A stretch of 64,000 nt of DNA from Nocardioides ungokensis (GTDB lineage: Bacteria > Actinomycetota > Actinomycetes > Propionibacteriales > Nocardioidaceae). The notes under the pieces were generated by a model. It was given only the letters and a program-made list of their open reading frames with translations, was not told where the DNA came from and ran no database searches. A program made the translations under genes and the position numbers. The stretch spans positions 2,799,001 to 2,863,000 of the forward strand of contig NZ_CP059164.1 in NCBI RefSeq assembly GCF_013466985.1, written 5' to 3'. Shown here piece by piece: positions 57,380-64,000 of this stretch. Numbering within the stretch: position 1 is the stretch's first letter; each line of letters starts with the position of its first letter.

Positions 57380-58210
57380 ATGGCCGTGCTCCTCTCCCTC
57401 CTGGCCGCGGCGTCGTACGGCCTGGCCGACTTCGTGGGCGGCGTCACCTCCCGGCGGGTCAGTCCGTGGTCGGTCGCGCTGGTCGCACAGGTCGGCGGCG
57501 CCACCCTCGTCTTCCTGCTCACGCTCGTGGTGCCCGGGTCCCCCACGCGTGCCGACCTCGCGTGGAGCCTCGTGGCCGGGCTGGGCAACGGCTTCGGCAC
57601 GGCGTTCCTCTACCGCGGCCTCTCCTCGGGCCGGATGGGCGTGGTGGCGCCGGTCTCCGGCGTGGGGGCCGCCGTGGTGCCGGTGGCGGTCGGCGTGCTC
57701 ACGGGCGAGCGCCCCGACACCCTGGTCTGGCTCGGCATCCTGATCGCCCTCCCGGCGATCTGGCTGGTCGCACGGGAGCCCGCCACCGGCCCGACGCGGC
57801 TGGGTGCGGGGCTCCTCGACGGCGTGCTCGCCGGGCTGGGCTTCGGGACGCTCTTCGCCGCGCTCGCCCAGATCCCCAAGGAGGCCGGCTTCCTGCCCCT
57901 GGCGCTGAACCAGGTGGTGGCGGGCGTCGCCATCGTCGCCGTGGCGACCGCGCTCCGGTCGCCGTGGCTGCCGCGCGAGCCGCGCGCCCTGGGCGGGGTG
58001 GTCAGCGGCGCCCTCGGAGCCCTGGCCACGGGTGCGTTCCTGGTCGCGACCCACGGCGGCTACCTGACGGTGACCGCAGTGATCGCCTCGCTCTACCCGG
58101 CCTTCACAGTGATGCTCGCGGCCTTCGTCCTGCGCGAGCACGTGCATCGCGCGCAGGCGATCGGGCTCGGCCTGTGCGCGGTGGCCGTCACGCTCGTCGC
58201 CGCCGGGTGA
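57380..58210 (+). CDS. DMT/EamA family transporter
   Basis: A 276-residue protein with ten TM segments in two EamA repeats, starting MAVLLSLLAAASYGLADFVG. Blocks such as FLYRGLSSGRMGVVAPVSGV and YPAFTVMLAAFVLREHVHRA are typical of drug/metabolite exporters. ATG 57380 is an independent start after the repaired DUF456 stop. Substrate unknown. Confidence 0.87.
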   Translation: MAVLLSLLAAASYGLADFVGGVTSRRVSPWSVALVAQVGGATLVFLLTLVVPGSPTRADLAWSLVAGLGNGFGTAFLYRGLSSGRMGVVAPVSGVGAAVVPVAVGVLTGERPDTLVWLGILIALPAIWLVAREPATGPTRLGAGLLDGVLAGLGFGTLFAALAQIPKEAGFLPLALNQVVAGVAIVAVATALRSPWLPREPRALGGVVSGALGALATGAFLVATHGGYLTVTAVIASLYPAFTVMLAAFVLREHVHRAQAIGLGLCAVAVTLVAAG

Positions 58211-58276
58211 CCGGGCGTGAGGTGGCAACAGTCTCGGCCGAGGTTGCGATCACGCTCGCTCGGGTACACATGAGGC

Positions 58277-58666
58277 ATGAGCAACGACTCCCCCACTCCC
58301 GTCACGCCGCCCGACCGGGCCGCTGAGGACACGCGCCCGGACACCCGCCCGGACAACCGGGAGGCCCCGACCGAGCCGGCCCCGGCCTCGGCGAGCAGGG
58401 ACACCAAGGACCCGCTGCGCGGCTCGCGCACCAGCGGCATCTGGGTGGCGGTGGTCGGCCTCGGCCTGGTGCTCCTGCTGCTGGTCGTCTTCATCGCGCA
58501 GAACACCCAGAGCGTCAGCGTCTCGTTCCTCGGCTGGAGCGGCCAGACGCCCCTGGCAGTCGCCCTGCTGATCGCCACCGCCGCCGGGCTCTTCCTGGCC
58601 GCGGTCGCCGGCAGCCTGCGGATCCTGCAGCTGCGGCGGCGGGTCCGCCGGGAGGCCAGGCACTGA
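58277..58666 (+). CDS. LapA (DUF1049) family membrane protein
   Basis: A 129-residue protein: a disordered acidic/Pro-rich N-terminus of 50 residues, then two TM segments (SGIWVAVVGLGLVLLLLVVF and PLAVALLIATAAGLFLAAVA) with FIAQNTQSVSVSFLGW between them, the LapA/DUF1049 motif. In other bacteria LapA-like proteins help assemble envelope components; role here unknown. Converges on egtD. Confidence 0.88.
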   Translation: MSNDSPTPVTPPDRAAEDTRPDTRPDNREAPTEPAPASASRDTKDPLRGSRTSGIWVAVVGLGLVLLLLVVFIAQNTQSVSVSFLGWSGQTPLAVALLIATAAGLFLAAVAGSLRILQLRRRVRREARH

Positions 58667-58711
58667 GGCCCACGCTGGACCCACGCTGGAGCCCACTCTG
58701 GGGCCCGGGCC

Positions 58712-59683
58712 TCACACCGGCGTCGAGAGCGACAGCGCGAAGTCTCCGGCGGCGTCGGTCCACAGGTCGGTGACCCGTAGCCCGGCCCGGGCCAGCTCAC
58801 GGGTGATCGATTCCGGCCGGAACTTGGCCGAGATCTCGGTGCGGATCTCCTCGCCCTCCTCGAGATCGACCACGAGCGAGATCGCCCGGACGTGCACCCG
58901 CTGGCGGGTCCGCGAGCGCAGCCGCATCTCGATCCACTCGTGCTCCGCGTCCCACACCGCCACGTGCTCGAACGCGTCCGGGTCGAAGTCGGCGTCCAGC
59001 TCGCGGTCGAGCACCGCCAGCACGTTGCGGTTGAAGGCCGCGGTCACGCCTCGGGAGTCGGCGTACGCCGCGACCAGCCGGGCCGGGGACTTCACCAGGT
59101 CCGTGCCGAGCAGGAAGTGGTCCCCGGCGGACAGCGTGCCGCGCACCGCGGCCAGGAAGGCCGTGCGCTGGGCCGGCTCGAAGTTGCCGATCGTCGAGCC
59201 GAGGAACGCCAGCAGGCGGCGCGGTCCGGCGGGCAGCTCGCCGAGGTGGCGTTCGAAGTCGCCCACGACCGGCGCCACCGCCAGGCCCGGGAACTCCCCG
59301 GCCACCGCCCTGCTGGCCTCCTGGAGCACCGCCGGGTCGACGTCGAAGGGGACGAAGCGGTTCAGCGTGCCGTGGTCGCGCAGCGCCCTCAGCAGCAGGC
59401 GGGTCTTCTCCGACGTCCCGCTCCCGAGCTCGATCAGCGTCTCCGCGGCGGTCACCGACGCGATCTCCCCGACCCGGGCGTCGAGGATCTCGCGCTCGGC
59501 CCGGGTCGGGTAGTACTCGGGGAGCCGGGTGATCTCGTCGAAGAGCTCACTGCCGCGGGCGTCGTAGAAGTACTTGGGTGGCAGCGTGCGCGGCCTGCTG
59601 CCCAGGCCCGCGCGGACGTCCTCGGCCATCTGTTCGGCGAGGCTCTCCGGAGCGAGGTGCACGGCCAGGTCCGATAGTGGCAT
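58712..59683 (-). CDS. egtD: L-histidine N-alpha-methyltransferase
   Basis: A 323-residue SAM enzyme that trimethylates histidine to hercynine, the first committed step of ergothioneine synthesis. Blocks PPKYFYDARGSELFDEITRL, ELGSGTSEKTRLLLRAL, and the C-terminal EISAKFRPESITRELARAGL are the EgtD signatures; length is normal. Its ATG at 59683 directly abuts the egtC stop. It is the last gene of the egtABCD unit. Confidence 0.96.
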   Translation of the reverse strand: MPLSDLAVHLAPESLAEQMAEDVRAGLGSRPRTLPPKYFYDARGSELFDEITRLPEYYPTRAEREILDARVGEIASVTAAETLIELGSGTSEKTRLLLRALRDHGTLNRFVPFDVDPAVLQEASRAVAGEFPGLAVAPVVGDFERHLGELPAGPRRLLAFLGSTIGNFEPAQRTAFLAAVRGTLSAGDHFLLGTDLVKSPARLVAAYADSRGVTAAFNRNVLAVLDRELDADFDPDAFEHVAVWDAEHEWIEMRLRSRTRQRVHVRAISLVVDLEEGEEIRTEISAKFRPESITRELARAGLRVTDLWTDAAGDFALSLSTPV

Positions 59684-60375
59684 TCAGCCCTCCAGGGCGG
59701 TCCGGGTGACCCCGTCCGGGGTCACCTCCAGCAGGTGACGGTCGGGGACGTCGACCCAGCGGGGGTCGTCGTCCCAGGGCTCGCTGGCCACGACGACGCC
59801 GTCGGCGTCCTCGAGGTAGCTGAGCGGATCCCCCCAGGTGACGGCGAGGATCCGGCTCCCGTCGGTCAGGAGCAGGTTGAGGGAGGCGGCGGGATCGAGC
59901 CGGGCCACCTCGCACACCGTCGGGGCGAGCGCGCCCACCCCGGCGGCGAAGACGTGCGCGGCCAGCACCGCCGAGTCGCAGACCGACTCGGCGTCGCCGC
60001 GGGCGGGAAGCACCGAGCGGTCCACCCGGCCGTTGTGCGAGAGCAGCCACTGCCCGTCGGTGAACGGCGCCGCGGCGCTCTCGTCCATCGGCATCCCTCG
60101 GTGGCAGAGCGCACCGCGGCCAGCACCGCGCCGGAGGCGAGCACGGGGGCGACCGAGACGAACGAGGCGTCCCCCCACAGCGGGCGAGCGGAGCGCCAGC
60201 GGACCGGCTCGGGCCGCCCGTCGGCGAAGAACCCGACTCCCCAGCCGTCAGCGTTGAGCAGCCCGCGGCTCTGCCGACGCGGCGCGTAGGACTGGCGCAG
60301 CAGGCCGTGGGAGGGCTCGAGGACCAGCGACGCGAGCGTGCGTGGCTCTCCCAGCCACGCCAGGTGCCTACACAA
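59684..60375 (-). pseudogene. egtC: Gamma-glutamyl-hercynylcysteine sulfoxide hydrolase, one frameshift in this sequence
   Basis: An Ntn-type glutamine amidotransferase that removes glutamate from the EgtB product. The TTG at 60373-60375 starts (M)[20 protein letters not shown], so Cys2 becomes the N-terminal nucleophile after Met removal; no other start preserves this. The frame reads to LAAVRSATEG, then a G run at 60095-60097 (C on the plus strand) is one base short; adding one G joins MPMDESAAAPFTDGQWLLSH and GRVDRSVLPARGDAESVCDS. Total about 230 residues. It overlaps egtB by 8 bp. Confidence 0.88.
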
Positions 60376-61633
60376 CGTCCCACGCCAATCGCAGCCCGGA
60401 GAAGATCTGCCGGCGGATCGGGAGGTCCCAGTTGCGGAACGAGGGCCGGATCGAGGCGCCGCCCACCGCCCAGGACCCGCCCCGGAGCACCCGGTAGTCC
60501 CCGCCGAAGAACGGCTCGCTGTAGTCGGCGTACAGCATCGGCGCGAAGCCCGGCCAGGGCTCGAAGCCCGAGGAGGTCCACTCCCAGACGTCACCGATCG
60601 TCTGCTCCACGCCGTACGCCGAGGCGCCGGCCGCGTAGGCCCCGACCGGGGCCGGGCGCAGTGCCTCGCCGCCGAGGTTGGCCACGGCGGGCGTCCAGTC
60701 GGAGTCGCCCCACGGCCACCTCCGACGTCGTCCCGTGGCCGGGTCCCAGGCGCAGGCCTTCTCCCACTCCTGCTCGGTCGGCAGGCGGGCGCCGGCCCAG
60801 GCCGCGTAGGCCTCGGCCTCGAAGAAGCACACGTGCTGGACGGGTTCGTCGGGCGGGATCTCCTCGACGATCCCGAACCGGCGGCGCGACCCGTCGGCCT
60901 CCCAGAAGAGCGGCCGCTCCAGACCCGCCTGCAGGCGGTGCGACCAGCCGCGGGGCGACCACCACCGCTCCTCGTCGTAGCCTCCGGCCGCGACGAACTG
61001 CTGCCACTGCGCGTTGGTCACCGGGACCCGCCCGATCCGGAACGCGGGCAGGTCGACGGTGTGCGCCGGCCGTTCGTTGTCCAGCGACCACGGCTCCCGG
61101 TCGCCGTCGACGCCCAGCGTGAACGCCCCGGCCGGAACGAGCACCGAGTCGGAGGGCACGGGCCGGCCGGGTGGCAGGGGCGCGCCCGCGCCCAGGATGG
61201 CCGGCCCCTCGCGGAGCTGGTGGGTCGCGAGCATCGTCTCGACGTGCTGCTGCTCGTGCTGCTCGACCATCACGTAGGGGAAGAGCGTCTCCTCGTCGGC
61301 GCGCTCGAGCCCGTCGAGGACCCGCCCCCGGACGTCGGCGATGAACCGCCGGGCCTCGGCCGGGGTCAGCAGCGGCAGGCTCACCCGGGCGGCACGGGGG
61401 TGCTCGAACGCGTCGTACAGCTTCTCGACCTGGGCGGACAGCAGCCCCTGCGCGGAGGCGTCGCCGCCGCGCAGCAGCCACAGGTCCTCCTGCTGGCCGA
61501 TGTGCGCCAGGTCCCACACCAGCGGGCTCATCAGGGCGCTGTGCTGGGTGGTGAGCTCGCGGTCGTCGAACTCGGTCAGGGTCCTCGATCGCAGCCGGGC
61601 GGCCTCGAGGCCGCGGGCGACGTCGTCATGCAT
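60368..61633 (-). CDS. egtB: Hercynine oxygenase (EgtB, sulfoxide synthase)
   Basis: A 421-residue nonheme iron enzyme joining hercynine with gamma-glutamylcysteine (or cysteine) using O2. The N-terminal DinB domain supplies the iron ligands: His in [15 protein letters not shown] and the HxxxHxE pattern in [12 protein letters not shown]. The C-terminal FGE-sulfatase domain has [30 protein letters not shown] and [12 protein letters not shown] 61633 overlaps the egtA stop by 8 bp. Confidence 0.96.
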   Translation of the reverse strand: MHDDVARGLEAARLRSRTLTEFDDRELTTQHSALMSPLVWDLAHIGQQEDLWLLRGGDASAQGLLSAQVEKLYDAFEHPRAARVSLPLLTPAEARRFIADVRGRVLDGLERADEETLFPYVMVEQHEQQHVETMLATHQLREGPAILGAGAPLPPGRPVPSDSVLVPAGAFTLGVDGDREPWSLDNERPAHTVDLPAFRIGRVPVTNAQWQQFVAAGGYDEERWWSPRGWSHRLQAGLERPLFWEADGSRRRFGIVEEIPPDEPVQHVCFFEAEAYAAWAGARLPTEQEWEKACAWDPATGRRRRWPWGDSDWTPAVANLGGEALRPAPVGAYAAGASAYGVEQTIGDVWEWTSSGFEPWPGFAPMLYADYSEPFFGGDYRVLRGGSWAVGGASIRPSFRNWDLPIRRQIFSGLRLAWDVV

Positions 61634-62888
61634 GTGCTTCCTCCTCGAGAAGGCGCAACGGTCCGTGGGTCCGGGCCCGGGTGCGGAGCTCGTCCCCCGG
61701 GGTGCGGCCGGAGGCGACCAGCTCGGCCAGGGCGTCCAGGTCGGGCCTGAGCGTGTCCGGGCACCGGGACGTGGCGACCTCGACGCAGCCGACGACGGCG
61801 GTGCGCAGTGCCGGATCGGCCAGTCCGTGGCGGGCGGCGGACTCCCCCGCCCCCGCCACCGACCGGCACAGCTCGCTCGCGCGGTCGGCCGCGACACTGT
61901 CGTCGACCAGGGTCACGGTGAGCGCGGCCAGCGCCGGCCACCACCGGTCCGGCAGCGCGTCGAGGCACCGGATCTCCAGGTAGCCACGTGGCCGGACGGG
62001 CGGGAACAGCGTGGTCAGGTGGTAGTCGAGGTCGTCGGGGGTCGCCGGGCGGCCGAGCCGGTCGGGCTCGACCAGCCAGCTGGCGAAGCTGCACGGCTGC
62101 GTGACCGGTCGGACCTCCTCGGCGTCGCGGACGAGCATCACGGGAGCGTCGAGGGCATACCTCGCCCAGGCCTCGGCCGGACCTCCCTCGGGCAGCGCGC
62201 CGGAACGCCGGGGGTCGATCCCCTGCCAGACCTGCTGCCGCATCGAGTGCCAGCCCGAGGCGCGGCCGGAGAGGTACGGCGAGGCCGCGGAGAGGGCGAC
62301 GAGCACCGGGACGAGCGATCGCACCAGGTCGAGCCGGCCCGCCCAGCCGGCCGCCGGGCCCGCGTCGAGGTTGACCTGCAGGGCAGCCGTCGCGGTCATC
62401 ATGGAGCGCCCGGGGCCCGCGCAGCCGAGGGCGTCGAAGTGGCGCTCCATCGCGGCGTAGCGCGGGTGCGGGTTGGTCCGGTGGGCCGCGCGGGCCGGGT
62501 CGGTGCCAAGACCCGCTGCGCCGTGTCCCTGGCCGGCCAGGGCGCTGCGCAGGACCGCGAGGTCCGTCCGGAGCGCCGCCACGGCCGCCGGGGCACCGGC
62601 CACGGGCGGGGTGGACAGCTCGACCTGGCCGCCGGGCTCCATGGTGACGGCGCTCCCGCACGGCATCGGCGGCAGCGACGCGACCAGGTCCAGGACCCGC
62701 TGCCACGTCGGGCGGCTTGCGGGACGGCGCAGGTCGACCAGGTGCAGCTCGAGCTCCAGTCCCACGAGCCCCGCGGGGTGGTCATGCAGCGCGGACGCCG
62801 TGACGTGCTCCCGGGCGTGGCCCACCGGGTCGAGCCGGTCGAAGGCCACGGCGCGCAGGGAGTCGTGGGCTGCTGACTGAGCGGTCAT
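61626..62888 (-). CDS. egtA: Glutamate-cysteine ligase EgtA
   Basis: A 420-residue GCS2-type ligase making gamma-glutamylcysteine for ergothioneine. Blocks are [42 protein letters not shown] and [24 protein letters not shown] precedes ATG 62888 by seven bases. It is the first gene of the operon. egtE, the lyase for the last step, is not next to it. Confidence 0.95.
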   Translation of the reverse strand: MTAQSAAHDSLRAVAFDRLDPVGHAREHVTASALHDHPAGLVGLELELHLVDLRRPASRPTWQRVLDLVASLPPMPCGSAVTMEPGGQVELSTPPVAGAPAAVAALRTDLAVLRSALAGQGHGAAGLGTDPARAAHRTNPHPRYAAMERHFDALGCAGPGRSMMTATAALQVNLDAGPAAGWAGRLDLVRSLVPVLVALSAASPYLSGRASGWHSMRQQVWQGIDPRRSGALPEGGPAEAWARYALDAPVMLVRDAEEVRPVTQPCSFASWLVEPDRLGRPATPDDLDYHLTTLFPPVRPRGYLEIRCLDALPDRWWPALAALTVTLVDDSVAADRASELCRSVAGAGESAARHGLADPALRTAVVGCVEVATSRCPDTLRPDLDALAELVASGRTPGDELRTRARTHGPLRLLEEEAHA

Positions 62889-63135
62889 CCGCCCCCTCCA
62901 GGTCCGGACCGGTCGTCCAGCCTGTTCCGGACGACCGCGGGTCGGTGCGGGGGCGGCCCTACTGCGACCGTCCTCGTTGTCGTGCTCCTCCATCCCTATC
63001 GCACGACACCGACGATCCCAAGGCCCAAAGTCGGGTGTTCAGCAATCCGTAAGCCGGCGTACGCTCCGCCCACCAAGGGGCCGGGCATGACGAACCGCCC
63101 GCCACCTGCGTGGAAGGAGATGGAACCAGCTGCGC
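62889..63135. other. Intergenic region upstream of egtA
   Basis: Should hold the egt promoter. No clear promoter, operator or small gene could be supported; frames on either strand lack family marks. Confidence 0.4.
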
Positions 63136-63450
63136 CTAGCCGTGCTCCTTGGGCTGGAGCTTTCGGCTGGCCTGCCCGAACCAGTAGCCGACCACAGCTC
63201 CGGCGATCCCGGTGATCGGCGCGATGTACTGCGCGAGGTCGGCCGGCGTGGTGCCGGCGAACAGGGCGTAGAACGGGTACGCGACGATGGCGAAGACCAC
63301 CATCAGGAGCGTGATCCCGCGGATCCACGTCTCGAGGAGCAGTCGATGCTGCTCGCCGTCGGTCTCCAGCTTCCTCACGGCCAGCAGCGTGAGGTCGGGG
63401 CTCGGCGGATCAGGTACTGCGCCCAGCGGGCTCGGGTCCGTGTTCGACAT
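63136..63450 (-). CDS. Small two-TM protein
   Basis: A 104-residue protein starting MSNTDPSPLGAVPDPPSPDL, with a helical charged stretch (AVRKLETDGEQHRLLLETWI) and two TM segments (TLLMVVFAIVAYPFYALFAG and IAPITGIAGAVVGYWFG) before a basic end. It looks like a small cytoplasm-facing membrane protein of holin-like or phage-shock-like size, but no family is recognized. ATG 63450 was chosen as GGAAGG lies 8 bases upstream. Confidence 0.6.
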   Translation of the reverse strand: MSNTDPSPLGAVPDPPSPDLTLLAVRKLETDGEQHRLLLETWIRGITLLMVVFAIVAYPFYALFAGTTPADLAQYIAPITGIAGAVVGYWFGQASRKLQPKEHG

Positions 63451-63586
63451 CGGTCTTCCCCTTCCGAGAATGGCTCGAGGGTGCCGTGCGACCGACCCAC
63501 GCCGACAGGGCCGTAAGCCTCGCGCCGGGGACTGTTGGGCCCGGCTCGGACGCGCTCGCGCGACGGGACCGTCGCACACGTGCAGA
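63451..63586. other. Intergenic spacer before the terminator
   Basis: Nothing recognizable apart from the likely promoter of the small two-TM gene. A minus-strand open frame from 63745 crosses it but also crosses the terminator and has no family marks. Confidence 0.4.
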
Positions 63587-63624
63587 ACCGCCCCCGACCC
63601 GCGTGGATGCGGGTCGGGGGCGGT
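63587..63624. terminator. Strong hairpin downstream of the sigma-gene remnant
   Basis: ACCGCCCCCGACCCGC, loop GTGGAT, GCGGGTCGGGGGCGGT: a perfect 16-bp stem 16 bases past the remnant's stop codon, placed as the natural terminator of that gene. Confidence 0.88.
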
Positions 63625-63639
63625 CAGCGGGTCCGGTGC

Positions 63640-63660
63640 TCAGTCCAGGTAGTCGCGCAT
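63640..63660 (-). pseudogene. Probable 3'-terminal codons of the primary sigma factor gene (hrdB/sigA)
   Basis: On the minus strand the last codons read M-R-D-Y-L-D-stop. Actinobacterial primary sigma factors end in LRHPSRSQVLRDYLD. The six residues and stop match, and the strong terminator follows at the right place. The preceding codons are S-A-L and then TAG, so the rest of the gene is missing. The neighborhood (DUF7455, parE) is the usual one for hrdB. This looks like an attachment-site remnant or a misjoin. The match is short, so it stays tentative. Confidence 0.5.
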
Positions 63661-63827
63661 TAGGGCCGACTATGCATTGCGCCTTCCCGAGGGAACCGTC
63701 AACATCCGAGGTGCGATGTACGGTGGAATATTCTTGACTAGCCATCGTGACGTCGCGAGCGGAAGCAAAGTAGTTGTCTACTGCCGCCGAACAGACTCCG
63801 AGACGTGGGAGCAGGCCCCAGGCCCCA

Positions 63828-64000
63828 TCAGTTCCTCAGCATTTTCTGCAGAGCTCGAATCCTCTCGCCGTTCGTCATCCACACGCTGATCGTCTTGAGG
63901 GAAAGCAGACCGGGGATGAGCAGAGCGAAGAGAACCATGCCGCCGTTACCCGAGGGATAGTCAGACAACAGGGCCGGCACAACGAAGATCAGGATCGAAA
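63828..64000 (-). CDS. Partial small membrane protein (5' end outside window)
   Basis: An open frame enters from the window edge and stops at TGA 63828-63830. About 57 residues are seen: SILIFVVPALLSDYPSGNGG, then MVLFALLIPGLLSLKTISVW and MTNGERIRALQKMLRN. Two hydrophobic segments and a basic amphipathic end are visible. Base composition is clearly lower in GC than the rest of the window. Not recognized. Confidence 0.55.
   Translation of the reverse strand, partial: SILIFVVPALLSDYPSGNGGMVLFALLIPGLLSLKTISVWMTNGERIRALQKMLRN

Noticed and set aside
56852..58210. 452-residue DUF456-EamA fusion protein
   Set aside because: Explained by a one-base loss in a G run; each half has its own normal start and end.
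62996..63328. 110-codon minus-strand frame upstream of egtA
   Set aside because: Most of it is an alternative phase of the small two-TM gene; the remaining 45 codons have no independent start or motif.
63410..63745. 111-codon minus-strand frame crossing the terminator
   Set aside because: It runs through the 16-bp stem and the sigma-gene remnant in another phase and turns into Arg/Ser/Pro-rich shadow sequence.
63677..63889. 70-codon plus-strand frame near the window end
   Set aside because: No ribosome-binding site, no recognizable motif, and it overlaps the minus-strand partial gene whose hydrophobic pattern is more convincing.

Overview
The window is very GC-rich DNA with dense genes, many GTG and TTG starts and many 4-bp stop/start overlaps (ATGA or GTGA). 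The gene set is actinobacterial: SepH, an actinobacterial-type ferrochelatase, DUF3046, DUF4193, DUF5998 and DUF7455 proteins, mycothiol-era housekeeping such as ergothioneine genes, and an LprG/P55-like pair. Gene families and order fit Nocardioides or a close relative in the Propionibacteriales; this is inference from gene content, not from a marker phylogeny. No tRNA, rRNA, CRISPR array, prophage or complete insertion sequence was found.

Layout. 1-8.0 kb: the tail of a membrane protein, an overlapping minus-strand chain (sugar epimerase, mtnP, MFS exporter, DUF3046, a DinB-methyltransferase fusion), a frameshifted GNAT gene and a three-gene ABC-2 exporter. 8.2-13.6 kb: a SufR-like regulator facing folE and a ferredoxin-reductase-like flavoprotein across a perfect palindrome, plus small enzymes. 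13.6-20 kb: an ECF sigma factor with its membrane partner, PAP2, TauE/SafE and aconitase. 20.1-29.8 kb: a block whose order matches M. tuberculosis Rv2689c-Rv2701c (RNA methyltransferase, KimA-like permease, two TrkA proteins, DUF3159, OB-fold, DUF3710, dut, DUF3093, DUF4193, inositol monophosphatase). 29.8-40 kb: ferrochelatase, an MFS protein, a lactone oxidase, a second ECF sigma pair, a TRIC channel, sepH and an AcrA1-like double reductase. 40-58.7 kb: sulfurtransferase, tdk, a phosphodiesterase, DUF5998, a PatA-like acetyltransferase, both topoisomerase IV subunits (parC, parE), an LprG-like lipoprotein with its MFS partner, and carbonic anhydrase. 58.7-62.9 kb: the ergothioneine operon egtABCD. 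The last 350 bases carry what looks like the final codons of the primary sigma factor gene joined to lower-GC unrelated DNA.

Two global patterns stand out. First, about ten single-base frameshifts, mostly one base lost from a G/C run, break otherwise well-conserved genes (GNAT, tdk, phosphodiesterase, DUF5998, parC, parE, DUF456, egtC). Because both subunits of topoisomerase IV are hit, sequencing error is the likely cause, and those genes should be read as intact in life until checked. Second, several non-coding repeat families are scattered between genes: a 55-61 bp palindrome present at least five times (three in tandem behind parE), a 47-bp direct repeat, a 32-bp repeat holding a 12-bp palindrome, and a repeat that has become coding sequence inside the MFS transporter.

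The genes do not form one system. Coherent units are: potassium homeostasis (KimA-like plus two RCK proteins), ergothioneine synthesis, a lipoprotein/MFS envelope-lipid export pair, two ECF sigma modules, and a folE-flavoprotein operon probably controlled by an Fe-S sensing repressor.
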